Assembly (NCBI RefSeq): GCF_025630775.1
Contig: NZ_JAOSZE010000052.1
Location: 1 to 63,294 of the forward strand
Origin: Actinoplanes sp. KI2
GTDB taxonomy: Bacteria; Actinomycetota; Actinomycetes; Mycobacteriales; Micromonosporaceae
Reading direction: 5' to 3'
Length of the DNA: 63,294 nucleotides
Made by a program: the position numbers and the translations under genes. This document shows, piece after piece, positions 54,922-63,294 of the stretch. Each line of letters starts with the position of its first letter. Position 1 is the stretch's first letter. The notes below the pieces were generated by a model. The model searched no databases and was not told the DNA's origin. It saw only the letters and a list, made by a program, of their open reading frames with translations.

Positions 54922-55175
54922 GCGTGCTCGCCCGGATGCTGATCGCGATGGTCGTCGCGTACCGTCGTTATGTGAGCCCGGTGCTGCCGGCCCGCTGTCG
55001 GTTCTACCCCTCGTGCAGCGCGTACTCCCTGGAGGCGCTGCAGAAACACGGTGCGATCCGAGGGACGGGACTGACGATCTGGCGCCTCCTGCGTTGCCAT
55101 CCCTTCCACCCTGGTGGGTACGACCCGGTGCCTGACCCGATCCGTCACCGTCCTGCCGATGTGACTGGAGCCTGA
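54918..55175 (+). CDS. yidD: Membrane protein insertion efficiency factor YidD
   Basis: The 85-aa product matches YidD: AYRRYVSPVLPARCRFYPSCSAYSLEALQKHGAIRG, with the paired Cys, and LRCHPFHPGGYDPVP. It aids YidC-dependent insertion of membrane proteins. The ATG overlaps the rnpA stop as ATGA. Confidence 0.96.
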   Translation: MSVLARMLIAMVVAYRRYVSPVLPARCRFYPSCSAYSLEALQKHGAIRGTGLTIWRLLRCHPFHPGGYDPVPDPIRHRPADVTGA

Positions 55176-55176
55176 A

Positions 55177-56217
55177 TTGAGCCTCGACTGGATCTACTAC
55201 GCGATTTCGTGGATCCTCCTGCGCTGGCAATCCCTCTGGGACACCCTCGGGATCCCGGACGAAAAGGTGCTGGGGACCAACTGGTCCTGGGTGCTCGCGA
55301 TCATCTGCCTCGTCGTGACGGTCCGGGTCATCCTGTTCCCGGTCTTCGTCAAGCAGATCAAGAGCCAGCGCGCCATGCAGGCGCTGCAGCCCAAGGTCAA
55401 GGCTCTGCAGGAGAAGCACAAGGGTGACCGCGAGACGCTCCAGAAAGAAATGATGGAGCTCTACAAGACGGAGAAGGCGAACCCGCTGATGGGCTGCCTT
55501 CCGATGTTCTTGCAGATCCCGGTCTTCCTGGGCCTGTTCCACGTGCTGCGCCGGCTCAGCCCGACGAACACCAACACCACGCTGTACGGCTGGACCGACG
55601 CCCAGTTCCACGACGCCACCCACGCGTCGCTGTTCTACGCCCCGCTGGCCTCGAAGTTCGGCTCGACCCCGCAGGAGCTTGCCGCCCTGCACGCGAACAG
55701 CACGACCGTGAAGGTCGTCGCCGGCATCCTGGTGCTGGTCATGATGGCCACCACCTACGCGACCAGCCGCCAGATGATCCTCAAGACCGGCTGGGCCGAG
55801 GACCCGCAGCAGAAGATGATCCAGCGCCTGATGCTCTACGGCATCCCGCTGTCGCTGCTCGTCTCCGGCTCGCTGTTCCCGATCGGTGTGATCATCTACT
55901 GGGTCACGAACAACGGCTTCACCCTGGCCCAGCAGCAGTGGGTGCTCCGCAAGTTCCCGCCGCCGCAGATGGCCGGCAAGAAGGGCACCGGTTCGTCGGC
56001 CAAGCCGGCCGCGAGCACCCCGGCCAAGAAGTCCGGTGACAACTCCCCGAAGAGCCCGGTGCAGCCCAGCCGCACCGGTGGCCTGTTCGGCCGCAAGGCC
56101 CAGCCCGAGCCGGAGACGCCGGTCGTCGACACGTCGAAGAAGCTGGCGCCGCGGCCCGGCGCCAAACCGGTGAATCCGAAGAAGGGCGCCCGACCGGCGA
56201 GCAAACCCAAGGGATGA
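55177..56217 (+). CDS. yidC: Membrane protein insertase YidC
   Basis: The 346-aa insertase has membrane spans near residues 4-25 and 30-50, a cytoplasmic coiled loop (IKSQRAMQALQPKVKALQ), the NPLMGCLPMFLQIPVFLGLF segment, and further spans (VVAGILVLVMMATTYA, SLLVSGSLFPIGVIIYWVTN). The tail from about 270 is Pro/Lys-rich and disordered. TTG at 55177 follows GGAG by 7 nt. It lies 1 bp after yidD. Confidence 0.95.
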   Translation: MSLDWIYYAISWILLRWQSLWDTLGIPDEKVLGTNWSWVLAIICLVVTVRVILFPVFVKQIKSQRAMQALQPKVKALQEKHKGDRETLQKEMMELYKTEKANPLMGCLPMFLQIPVFLGLFHVLRRLSPTNTNTTLYGWTDAQFHDATHASLFYAPLASKFGSTPQELAALHANSTTVKVVAGILVLVMMATTYATSRQMILKTGWAEDPQQKMIQRLMLYGIPLSLLVSGSLFPIGVIIYWVTNNGFTLAQQQWVLRKFPPPQMAGKKGTGSSAKPAASTPAKKSGDNSPKSPVQPSRTGGLFGRKAQPEPETPVVDTSKKLAPRPGAKPVNPKKGARPASKPKG

Positions 56218-56341
56218 TCGCGGCTCGGGCGTCGAAAGGCGCCCCGGCGCTCCCCTTGCACCCCAAGTACCTGCCCGCGGGTGCCGCCGCGGGAACAGCG
56301 GACCGCGCAGGTCCGGCCCGAGTGAGTACGGAGATGAGACC

Positions 56342-56914
56342 GTGACCGACACCAGCACGCCCGACTCCACGGTCTCCGCCGCGACGTCGACCGAGGCTTC
56401 GGCCCCGGACGAGACGACCGAGGAGACCAAGAAGTCGGAGACTGTCACCTCCGAGAGTGACCTGTTCCGGCAAAGCGAGATAGCCGCCGACTACGTCGAG
56501 GGTCTGCTCGACATCCTCGACTACGACGGCGACATCGACGAACTCGTGTCGGCCGGGCGCCCGATGGTCGAGGTGGTCGGCGGCCGGCTGCAGCCGCTCG
56601 TCGGCCAGCGCGGCGCCACGCTGGAGGCGCTGCAGGAACTCACCCGGCTGGCGATCTTCCGCGCCACCGGGTCGCCGAGCCGCCTGCTGCTGGACATCGG
56701 CGGGTACCGCGCGTCTCGCCGCAAGGAACTGGCGGCGGTGGCCCGCAACGCCGTGGAGAAGGTGAAGGAGCACGGCGACCCGGTGCGTCTCGAGCCGATG
56801 TCGGCGTTCGAGCGCAAATGCGTGCACGACGTGGTCAACGCGATCCCCGGCGTGCAGAGCGAGTCGGAGGGCGTCGAGCCGAACCGCCGGATCGTGGTTC
56901 GGGCGGCGGACTGA
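56342..56914 (+). CDS. Jag/KhpB-type KH-R3H RNA-binding protein
   Basis: The 190-aa product has an acidic disordered start, then a KH domain (about 70-125: VEVVGGRLQPLVGQRGATLEALQELTRL) and an R3H domain (about 125-188: RKELAAVARNAVEKVKEHGDPVRLEPMSAFERKCVHDVV). The family binds RNA and affects division and envelope growth, and is usually encoded with yidC. GTG at 56342 has GGAG 8 nt upstream. Confidence 0.93.
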   Translation: MTDTSTPDSTVSAATSTEASAPDETTEETKKSETVTSESDLFRQSEIAADYVEGLLDILDYDGDIDELVSAGRPMVEVVGGRLQPLVGQRGATLEALQELTRLAIFRATGSPSRLLLDIGGYRASRRKELAAVARNAVEKVKEHGDPVRLEPMSAFERKCVHDVVNAIPGVQSESEGVEPNRRIVVRAAD

Positions 56915-56916
56915 GC

Positions 56917-57918
56917 ATGAGCGAGCCGCGCTTCGGCGCGGGTGAGAGCGGCCCGGGCGAGTCGTCGTCCGGGCCGTCGTCTTTCCCGGGCCGGTCTTCT
57001 CGGCGGGGGCCTCGGCGGCCTATCGCGTTTCCTGGGCGGTCATCGTCGCCGTCCTCGTCCTCGTCCTCGTCTTCGTCCGGCTCCCCGCCGGCTGCCTCTG
57101 TGCGGTCGCCTTCCTCCGCTTCCTCCGCTTCCTCCGCTTCGTCTGCGTCCTCTGCCGAGCTGGTCGGTGTCGAGCCGTCGGCGGAGATTGCCGAGGCCGC
57201 GGCGCGGGTCTTCGGGGAGCGGCGGGAGCTGGCTGTCGCGTACGCACGGCTGCTTGTCACCGATGGGGTGGTGCGCGGCTTGATCGGCCCGCGGGAGGCG
57301 CCGCGGATCTGGGAGCGGCACCTCGTCAATTGTGCCGTTGTGGGCGAGATGATACCTATAGGTGCTTCCGTCGTAGACGTCGGTTCTGGTGCTGGTTTGC
57401 CCGGTATCGTGCTGGCAGTAGCCCGGCCGGATCTCAGCATCACCCTGGTCGAGCCACTGGCACGACGAACCGCATTCCTGTCGGAGGCGGTGATCGCCCT
57501 CGGCCTCGAATCGACCGTCACGGTCGTCCGGGGCCGCGCGGAGGACGTCGTCGACGGGACCCCCGCCGGCGCCGACGTCGTCACCGCTCGGGCGGTCGCT
57601 CCGCTCGACCGGCTGGCCGGCTGGTGCCTGCCGCTTGCTCGCACGGGTGGACGACTGCTCGCGCTCAAGGGCAGCTCGGCCGCCGAGGAGGTCGAGGCGC
57701 ACCGGGCGGTGATCGCCGACCTTGGCGGCGGCTCGCCGGTGATCCAGCTCTGCGGGTCGGGGCTCATCGACCCGCCGACGACGGTCGTGGAGATCGTCAA
57801 GGAGCGGAACGTCGTGCCGTCAGGGTCGAGGCCGTCCGGCAGGGCGGCTCCGGGGCGCGGCGCGGGCGGGAAGGCCGGCGGGCGTGACTCCGGGCGAGGG
57901 AGAAGTCGGAGGGGATAG
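56917..57918 (+). CDS. rsmG: 16S rRNA (guanine-527-N7)-methyltransferase with Ser-rich extension
   Basis: The 333-aa product has the RsmG core from about residue 88: FGERRELAVAYARLLVTDG, RIWERHLVNCAVVGE, the SAM motif VVDVGSGAGLPGIVLAVARP, and the RAVAPLDRLAGWCLPL end. It methylates G527 of 16S rRNA, and loss is linked to low-level streptomycin resistance. The first ~85 residues are low-complexity Ser/Pro (a run of Ser from TCC/TCG codons and an SASS repeat from 9-bp units at 57113-57148), and a basic Gly/Arg tail follows the core. E. coli RsmG is 207 aa. ATG at 56917 is 2 nt after the jag stop. Confidence 0.92.
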   Translation: MSEPRFGAGESGPGESSSGPSSFPGRSSRRGPRRPIAFPGRSSSPSSSSSSSSSGSPPAASVRSPSSASSASSASSASSAELVGVEPSAEIAEAAARVFGERRELAVAYARLLVTDGVVRGLIGPREAPRIWERHLVNCAVVGEMIPIGASVVDVGSGAGLPGIVLAVARPDLSITLVEPLARRTAFLSEAVIALGLESTVTVVRGRAEDVVDGTPAGADVVTARAVAPLDRLAGWCLPLARTGGRLLALKGSSAAEEVEAHRAVIADLGGGSPVIQLCGSGLIDPPTTVVEIVKERNVVPSGSRPSGRAAPGRGAGGKAGGRDSGRGRSRRG

Positions 57919-59856
57919 ATGGCCAAGCGGGGCGCGCGGAAAAGAAGCGTCAAGAACCGACGCCCCGATGCCGCCAGGTTGGCGTCCGGTGTGATCGATT
58001 CGGAGGGGTCCGCCTCTTCGGAGGGGTCGCCGTCCTCGGGTGGCTTGGCCGCCTCGGCCGTTTTGGCGGTGCCGGCGGTTCCCGAGGTCTCGACGGTTTC
58101 GACCGTTCCGGCAGTTTCGGGGGTCGTCGCGGGTGCGGCCGTTTCGGCAGCTGGTGGGCTTGCGGTTGGTGCGGCTTCCTCGCGTACGCGAGAAAAAGTC
58201 ACCAAGAGTGCGTCGCGGCACCAGGTTGGGCCGGTTAGTGCGGATGCGGGGTTGTCGGGACTGTCCGCGGGGGAATCGCCCTCCGGAGGATCGTCTGCGG
58301 AGGCGGCGGCACCGAAGGTGATGCCGGGCGGGATGGCGATTGCGATGCCAGAGGTGGATGATCTGTCTACGTTGCACTCGCCTCATCAGGCGGACGGCCG
58401 TGGCGAGCCTCGCCCGGCGGCCGTAGGCTGGCCGGGCGTCGATAGTGTGGACCGGACTTCTTCCTCCGGAACGCACGTGTCGCCTACCGACCCGTTCCTC
58501 ACCAACAGGGATAAAACGGTGCATGAGTTCGGTGTTTCACGTGAAACCGAGTCGCTTCTCGGCCCTATCGGGCCCGCGGGGATGGGCGTCGGCGGCCCCA
58601 TTGGCGCATACACGCAGGATCAGGGTGTGCCATCGCCCCGAGTAGGCAGCGGTTACCAGCCGCGGGCAGCCTCCGGGCAGGTCTACGGGACGCCGGTGCC
58701 TCCGCCCGGGTCTGAGGAGCCGCACCTACCCGCGCCCCGATCCGGGCCGCCCGCGGTGGCCTCCTCGCCGGTGCCGGTCTCCGCGTCGCCTATGCCCACC
58801 TCGGGCGCTCCGGTGCCGGTTTCCTCGTCACCCGTGCCCACGTCGGGCGCTCCGGTGCCTGCCTCCTCGGCATCCGTGCCTACGTCGGGTGCCCCGGTGG
58901 CGCACGTTGAGCCATCTTTCGGGCCGGCGAGCCCCTCATTCGGTGCTGACGAGCATGTTTCACGTGAAACGCCGAGCCAGGATGAAGAAGATCCGCCTCT
59001 AGCCATGGAAGCGTTGCGAGCTGTGCAGATCCTCAACCCGAGCGGCGAGATCACCATGCCGCGTCCGGATCACCCGAGGGTGCTCTGCGTCGCGAACCAA
59101 AAGGGCGGAGTCGGTAAGACGACCACGACCGTGAACCTCGCGGTCGCCCTGGCGCTGCATGGCAACCGCGTGCTCGTCGTCGACCTTGACCCGCAGGGCA
59201 ACGCCTCCACCGGTCTCAACGTTCCGCACCATGCCGGCGTGCCCGATGTCTACGACTGCCTGATCGACAACGTGCCGCTGTCGGAGGTCGCGCAGCCGGT
59301 CGAGGGCATTCCCAACCTGTTCTGTGTGCCGGCCACGATCGACCTGGCCGGTGCCGAGATCGAGCTCGTATCCGTGGTGGCGCGTGAGTCGCGGTTGGCC
59401 CGGGCCATCACCGCGCACCCGGAGAAGTTCGACTACGTGTTCATCGACTGCCCGCCGTCGCTTGGCCTGCTCACGGTCAACGCGCTCTGCGCGGCGCAGG
59501 AGGTGCTGATCCCGATCCAGTGCGAGTACTACGCGCTGGAGGGCCTCAACCAGCTGATCAACAACATCAACCTGGTACGGCAGCACCTCAACCCGACGCT
59601 GGACGTCTCCACCATCCTGCTGACCATGTACGACCGCCGCACCCGCCTGGCCGACGCCGTCGAGCAGGACGTGCGCAATCACTTCGGGAGCAAGGTGCTG
59701 AACGCCGTCATCCCGCGGAACGTGCGGGTGTCGGAGGCTCCGAGCTACGGCCAATCCGTGATGACCTACGATCCGGGATCAAGGGGCGCGACCAGCTACT
59801 TCGAGGCCGCCTTGGAGATCGCGATGCGCGGGGTCAACACGGGAGGCACGGCATGA
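57919..59856 (+). CDS. parA: Chromosome partitioning ATPase ParA with long N-terminal extension
   Basis: The 645-aa product ends in a normal ParA/Soj ATPase (about 385-640): CVANQKGGVGKTTTTVNLAVAL (deviant Walker A), VVDLDPQGNAS, FIDCPPSLGLLTVNAL. It moves ParB-bound origins. The first ~380 residues are a disordered Ala/Ser/Pro-rich extension with imperfect S-S-P-V-P-T-S-G-A-P-V-P repeats. Two perfect parS sites (58534-58547 and 58957-58970) lie in it and are read in the same frame as V-S-R-E-T. A start at the Met near residue 362 (MEALRAVQILNPSGEI) would give a standard ParA. GGAGG lies 8 nt before ATG 57919. Confidence 0.9.
   Translation: MAKRGARKRSVKNRRPDAARLASGVIDSEGSASSEGSPSSGGLAASAVLAVPAVPEVSTVSTVPAVSGVVAGAAVSAAGGLAVGAASSRTREKVTKSASRHQVGPVSADAGLSGLSAGESPSGGSSAEAAAPKVMPGGMAIAMPEVDDLSTLHSPHQADGRGEPRPAAVGWPGVDSVDRTSSSGTHVSPTDPFLTNRDKTVHEFGVSRETESLLGPIGPAGMGVGGPIGAYTQDQGVPSPRVGSGYQPRAASGQVYGTPVPPPGSEEPHLPAPRSGPPAVASSPVPVSASPMPTSGAPVPVSSSPVPTSGAPVPASSASVPTSGAPVAHVEPSFGPASPSFGADEHVSRETPSQDEEDPPLAMEALRAVQILNPSGEITMPRPDHPRVLCVANQKGGVGKTTTTVNLAVALALHGNRVLVVDLDPQGNASTGLNVPHHAGVPDVYDCLIDNVPLSEVAQPVEGIPNLFCVPATIDLAGAEIELVSVVARESRLARAITAHPEKFDYVFIDCPPSLGLLTVNALCAAQEVLIPIQCEYYALEGLNQLINNINLVRQHLNPTLDVSTILLTMYDRRTRLADAVEQDVRNHFGSKVLNAVIPRNVRVSEAPSYGQSVMTYDPGSRGATSYFEAALEIAMRGVNTGGTA
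58534..58547. other. parS: parS site (in parA)
   Basis: GTTTCACGTGAAAC is a perfect palindromic match to the actinobacterial parS consensus, the ParB binding site. It lies in the parA coding extension. Confidence 0.93.
58957..58970. other. parS: parS site (in parA)
   Basis: A second perfect GTTTCACGTGAAAC, 423 bp from the first and in the same reading frame of parA. Confidence 0.93.
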
Positions 59857-60851
59857 AGAACCGTCCACGGGGCGGCCTGGGCCGCGGCCTGGGCGCGCTG
59901 ATCCCGACGGCTCCGGCCGTAGATCCTTCTCCCCCGGTGGCGCCGGTGCCGGTGCCGCCGCCCTCGGAGGCGGAAACGCCGGTGGCGCCGGTCGCCAACG
60001 ATCAGCTTGCCCCGGTTCCGGGCGCCCGCTTCGCCGAGCTGCCGGTCACCTCGATCGTGCCGAACGCGAAGCAGCCGCGGCACGTCTTCGACGAGGAGGC
60101 GCTCGAGGAGCTGAAGACGTCGATCCAAGAGGTCGGCTTTCTCCAGCCCATCGTCGTACGCGACATCGGCGACGGAAAATACGAACTCGTCATGGGCGAG
60201 CGGCGGTGGCGGGCTGCGCAGGCGGTCGGCAAGGAGAGCATTCCCGCGATCGTCCGCGACACCCGTGACGATGCGATGTTGCGGGACGCGCTGCTCGAGA
60301 ACATCCACCGCGCCAACCTGAACCCGCTCGAAGAGGCGGCCGCCTATCAGCAGCTGCTGGAGGAGTTCGGCGCCACCCACGATGAGCTCGCCAAGCGGAT
60401 TGGGCGGAGCCGGCCGCAGATCTCCAACACGATCCGGTTGCTGAACTTGCCGCCGCAGGTGCAGCAGCGGGTCGCGGCCGGGGTGCTGTCCGCCGGCCAT
60501 GCGCGGGCGCTGCTCGGGCTCGACGACGGCGAGGCGCAGATCGACCTCGCCAAGCGAATCGTCGCCGAGGGACTCTCGGTCCGATCGACCGAGGAGATCG
60601 TTTCGCTCGCCTTCGCGGACGGCTCGCCGGCAAAGAAGGCCGCACCTACCCGGCGAGGCAAGGTCCACGCGCCGGCTCTCAACGAGCTCGCCGAGCGATT
60701 GTCGGATCGGTTCGACACTCGCGTGAAGGTGGACATCGGCCGGAACAAGGGGAAGATCACCATCGAGTTCGCGACGGTGGATGATCTCGAGCGGATCGTC
60801 GGGATGATCGGGGTTGAGGAGGAGGGCTCGTCCTCTGGCTCCTCGGAGTGA
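59853..60851 (+). CDS. parB: Chromosome partitioning protein ParB
   Basis: The 332-aa CTPase binds parS and loads onto origin DNA. It has the N-terminal GLGRGLGALIP, the ParB/Srx domain with VTSIVPNAKQPR, FLQPIVVRDIG, YELVMGERRWRAAQ, LLENIHRANLNPLEEAAAY (helix-turn-helix beyond), and the dimerising end VKVDIGRNKGKITIEFATVDDLERIV. The ATG overlaps the parA stop as ATGA. Confidence 0.97.
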   Translation: MKNRPRGGLGRGLGALIPTAPAVDPSPPVAPVPVPPPSEAETPVAPVANDQLAPVPGARFAELPVTSIVPNAKQPRHVFDEEALEELKTSIQEVGFLQPIVVRDIGDGKYELVMGERRWRAAQAVGKESIPAIVRDTRDDAMLRDALLENIHRANLNPLEEAAAYQQLLEEFGATHDELAKRIGRSRPQISNTIRLLNLPPQVQQRVAAGVLSAGHARALLGLDDGEAQIDLAKRIVAEGLSVRSTEEIVSLAFADGSPAKKAAPTRRGKVHAPALNELAERLSDRFDTRVKVDIGRNKGKITIEFATVDDLERIVGMIGVEEEGSSSGSSE

Positions 60852-60878
60852 GCTTCGATCGGTAGGGCGTTTTGACGG

Positions 60879-60902
60879 AGGCACGTGATTTATCACGTGC
60901 CT
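60879..60902 (+). terminator. Terminator after parB
   Basis: An 11-bp perfect stem AGGCACGTGAT/ATCACGTGCCT (60879-60889 with 60892-60902), a 2-nt loop and a following T-rich stretch (60902-60909) make the clearest Rho-independent terminator in the window. Confidence 0.85.
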
Positions 60903-61517
60903 TTCTTGTTGCCCTGATTCTGGGTTTTGGTCCGCTTTGGGGAGGTTCTGGTTTGTCCTAAGCCGCAGATTCTGGCCATCCCCAAATCCCAGGAGAATGG
61001 CTCTCACAGAACCAAAATCACGGGTCCTCCGAGGCTCGGTTCAGCCCGGCTGGGGGTCTATGGGTCGCCCGGATCTTCTGTAGGAAGGTAGATATGTAGG
61101 ACCATCGTTTCCCGCCTGAAGTCAGCGGCTCGCGAGAGACGTTCCGAGGCGTTGTTCGACTCCCGACGGTCGGCATGGTGATCAAAATCGAGCGGCCTTG
61201 AGATGCGCGGCCGCGCCCGTCGTTCGACGCCGTCGACGCCCATCACCCGATTTCGGCGATGGATGCCTGCCCTGCCTTGCTTGGGCCATGCCTCTTGTAA
61301 GCCGCGTCAATCCCGAGACACCGAGAGCTGGCCCGGTTGCATTTGGCAATCCTCCGCGCTCCCCAGCTCTTAGTCAGATAAGCCGCCGGGTCGAGCCAAG
61401 CGAGAGCCCTGTGCTGGGAGGCCGGACCACCTGCAGGGTCAGGATCTCCCGCTCCAGCCAGGGCCAGTGGGCGGTCTCGGTCTCTGAGGCATGCCCGTTG
61501 CGCGGGGGAAGACTGGT

Positions 61518-61531
61518 GTTTCACGTGAAAC
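61518..61531. other. parS: parS site
   Basis: Perfect GTTTCACGTGAAAC, 667 bp after the parB stop codon, with flanking GT and AC that extend the palindrome. Confidence 0.92.
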
Positions 61532-61699
61532 ACGACCTCGCCACCGCGCGATGAGGTGCGCGGTGTTGGGCCGATCCGAACTCAGCGGCAAGGCCATGGC
61601 GCGCGGCAGGGCCTGGCGCCGAGCCTTCGCAGTGCCGGAGCCTTGGGACGGAGCGCTGCGTGGCGGTGCGGTGCGGCGGTGTTGACCGGGCGCGGTGGG

Positions 61700-62055
61700 C
61701 CCTGGCCTCAGGGTGGGGCCCGGCCCGGCGGTGTGGCCCAGCCTGGCGGTGCGGGCCGGCCTGGCGGTGCGGCCCAGCCTGGCGGTGCGGGCCGACCTGG
61801 TGGTGCGGGCCGGCCTGGCGTGGTGGTGCGGCGGTGTGGCCCAGCGGTGCGACGCGGCGGGCCGGCGTGGCGGTGCGGTGCGCGGTGGCGCCCGGCCTGG
61901 CGGTGTGGCTGGGGCCTGGCGTGGTGGTGCGGCGATGCGGTCCGGATTGGTGGTGCGGCAGTGCGACCCGGCGTCGTGGAGCGGCCTGCGTGTGGTGCGA
62001 CGCGCAGGGGTGCCCGGGGCGGTGGTGCGGCGCGGTGTGGCGGTGCGCTCGGCAT
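61700..62055. repeat. Decaying 18-bp G-rich tandem repeats
   Basis: Units close to CCTGGCGGTGCGGGCCGG recur at about 18-bp steps (best around 61743-61812) and then drift into GGTGCGG-rich sequence until about 62055. The plus strand is G/T-rich. The array generates false open frames on both strands. Confidence 0.75.
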
Positions 62056-62311
62056 GGCGGTAACGGGCACGTGTGGAGGCGGAGGCTCGCGGCGCGAGAG
62101 TCGGTGGCATCGCCGCTCTGCGCAGCGCCCAGCCCGCGCAGGCCGGCACGCGGTGCTGTGTAGGCAGACACGCGGGTCCGCGAAGCGGGAGCGTGCTGCC
62201 GCCCATCCGGTGGGTTCCCGCGCCGCGACGAAAGGCGTCACACGCGAGATTGCGGAGGCCAGTCGGTTCAGCTTGTGAGGCGACGATGGGGTCGCAATGT
62301 CGGCCCTTCTC

Positions 62312-62325
62312 GTTTCACGTGAAAC
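62312..62325. other. parS: parS site
   Basis: Perfect GTTTCACGTGAAAC in the gene-poor region, 794 bp from the previous site. Confidence 0.92.
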
Positions 62326-62797
62326 ATCTCTCGTGCTGGTGATTCCCAGATACGACGGCGGACACCCGCGCTTGTGGCGAGCAGCTAGCTTTCCCACCCG
62401 TGGCTGGCGATGGCCGCCTGCCGCCACAGAGCGGGGTGAGTCTTCCCGCGCCTTCCGAAGTATGGCGGCAGCCAACTGGGTGACGGGCGCAAGAAGAGCC
62501 AGCGCTGGTGTGCGTCTGAGGCTGCCGGTCAAGGCGTCCGCTGCCAATGCCCGGTGGCCTCCCGCCGGACCTTCCCCGATGAGTGAAGCAGCGAACTCAC
62601 GCTCGCCTCCTGTACATCGCAGGAACGACCCGGAGGATGAGACCAATCGTGCGCAGCCGGCCGGCCAGCCGCGAGAGGGTCCTTCACTTGGAGTGTGGCC
62701 TAAGGTCAGGCTCCGCACGACGCCGTGCCGAGGCTAGGTACGGCACCGCGTGCGGCGCGGCCGCTTTTGGCGAACCCGCGCAGTGGACTGGGGCGGC

Positions 62798-62811
62798 GTT
62801 TCACGTGAAAC
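62798..62811. other. parS: parS site
   Basis: Perfect GTTTCACGTGAAAC, 486 bp from the previous site. Confidence 0.92.
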
Positions 62812-63203
62812 ACAGCACCGGCGTTGGCGGGCCGTGGGGCGGTGCGGGCCCATGGGGGGACCGTCTTGGGTCGTGCTATCCGTGACCTGAGTTTGGCCTC
62901 CTTGTCGCGATGTCCGTTGGCGAAGTCATTACGCCGCGATCGCCACTCTGGCGTCAACGGCACGTCGGACTCTGGCGTCAACAGCACGTCGGCCGAGTGG
63001 GCACCTCCCGGCTCGCATCCTCGCCCGACAACGGGCGGGAGATGTCGACGCCGTACCCAGGCTTGGCGGAACTTGGGCCGCGGCACCGCCTCGGAGCGTG
63101 TCGTCTGTGATCCCCGGCGCGGAGCCGGCAAATGGCACTGGGCGTGGTCGCGGAGGGCTCGGGCTTCACAGAAGGACCGGCCAGCGTTGTGACCGGGAGT
63201 CCT

Positions 63204-63217
63204 GTTTCACGTGAAAC
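63204..63217. other. parS: parS site
   Basis: Perfect GTTTCACGTGAAAC, 406 bp from the previous site, close to the window end. Confidence 0.92.
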
Positions 63218-63238
63218 CGGCCTGCTTAGAATCCGTCG

Positions 63239-63294
63239 GAGCCGGGAGCCGGGAGCCGGGAGCCGGGAGCCGGGAGCCGGGAGCCGGGAGCCGG
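63239..63294. repeat. 7-bp tandem repeat, eight copies to the window end
   Basis: GAGCCGG is repeated eight times without change from 63239 to the end of the window, and the array may continue beyond it. Confidence 0.9.

Larger units (their letters stand above)
60906..63294. other. Gene-poor region with four parS sites
   Basis: About 2.4 kb after parB show no gene I can support. Codon structure is poor on all frames, the long open frames come from G-rich repeats, and none shows a known domain or ribosome site. It holds four perfect parS sites, decaying 18-bp repeats, a 24-bp duplication (about 62946-62992) and a 7-bp repeat at the window end. It looks like the centromere zone. Confidence 0.6.

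Noticed and set aside
61556..62718. Several open frames of 120-340 codons on both strands after parB
   Set aside because: They are made by G-rich repeats, are Ala/Gly/Arg or His/Pro/Arg-biased, have no ribosome sites and show no known domain.

Overview
The window is about 63 kb of high-GC actinobacterial chromosome spanning the replication origin. The order rsmG-jag-yidC-yidD-rnpA-rpmH-dnaA-oriC-dnaN-gnd-recF-DUF721(DciA)-gyrB-gyrA-DUF3566-tRNA-Ile-DLW39-tRNA-Ala, with parA-parB downstream of rsmG, is the origin layout of Micromonosporales. GC content, frequent GTG and TTG starts, XRE/DUF397 pairs and protein types fit a member of Micromonosporaceae such as Actinoplanes. This assignment is inference from gene order and style, not from a database match.

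Left part (1-38,400), accessory and metabolic. It runs: a WecG/TagA glycosyltransferase and a membrane protein; an XRE (DUF5753)/DUF397 regulatory pair with an unknown 157-aa neighbour; a PASTA-domain membrane protein; a hybrid sensor kinase; a glutamate-cysteine ligase family enzyme; a YceI/MarR divergent pair; and an NB-ARC-like regulator next to a 16-bp tandem repeat array. A leucine/isovalerate catabolic cluster follows (acyl-CoA dehydrogenase, carboxyltransferase, HMG-CoA lyase, biotin carboxylase, TetR) with three matching palindromes that look like its TetR operators. Next come a coupled TPR/HSP90 pair, a rhodanese and an SGNH hydrolase. A rightward group carries proS, a CBS protein, SufE and a DsbA-like protein. 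The rest is YbaK, an SDR protein, small membrane and lipoproteins, cyclopropane synthase, Nudix, VanZ and a PhyH-type oxygenase.

Middle part (39,240-54,000), the leftward replication block. A frameshifted IS5-type transposase remnant lies beside tRNA-Ala and tRNA-Ile. gyrA, gyrB, dciA, recF, gnd, dnaN and dnaA are all on the minus strand. oriC (about 51,240-51,850) lies between dnaA and dnaN and carries a dense array of DnaA boxes next to an AT-rich stretch. Extra DnaA boxes sit upstream of dnaA and, less expectedly, between gyrB and gyrA.

Right part (54,240-63,294), the rightward rpmH-rnpA-yidD-yidC-jag-rsmG-parA-parB block. RsmG and ParA both have long low-complexity N-terminal extensions. 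Two perfect parS sites (GTTTCACGTGAAAC) lie inside the ParA coding extension. Four more lie in a 2.4-kb stretch after parB that appears to have no genes and contains decaying G-rich tandem repeats, so the segregation centromere is spread through this end. A one-mismatch parS-like palindrome occurs at 31,003, about 20 kb to the other side of oriC.
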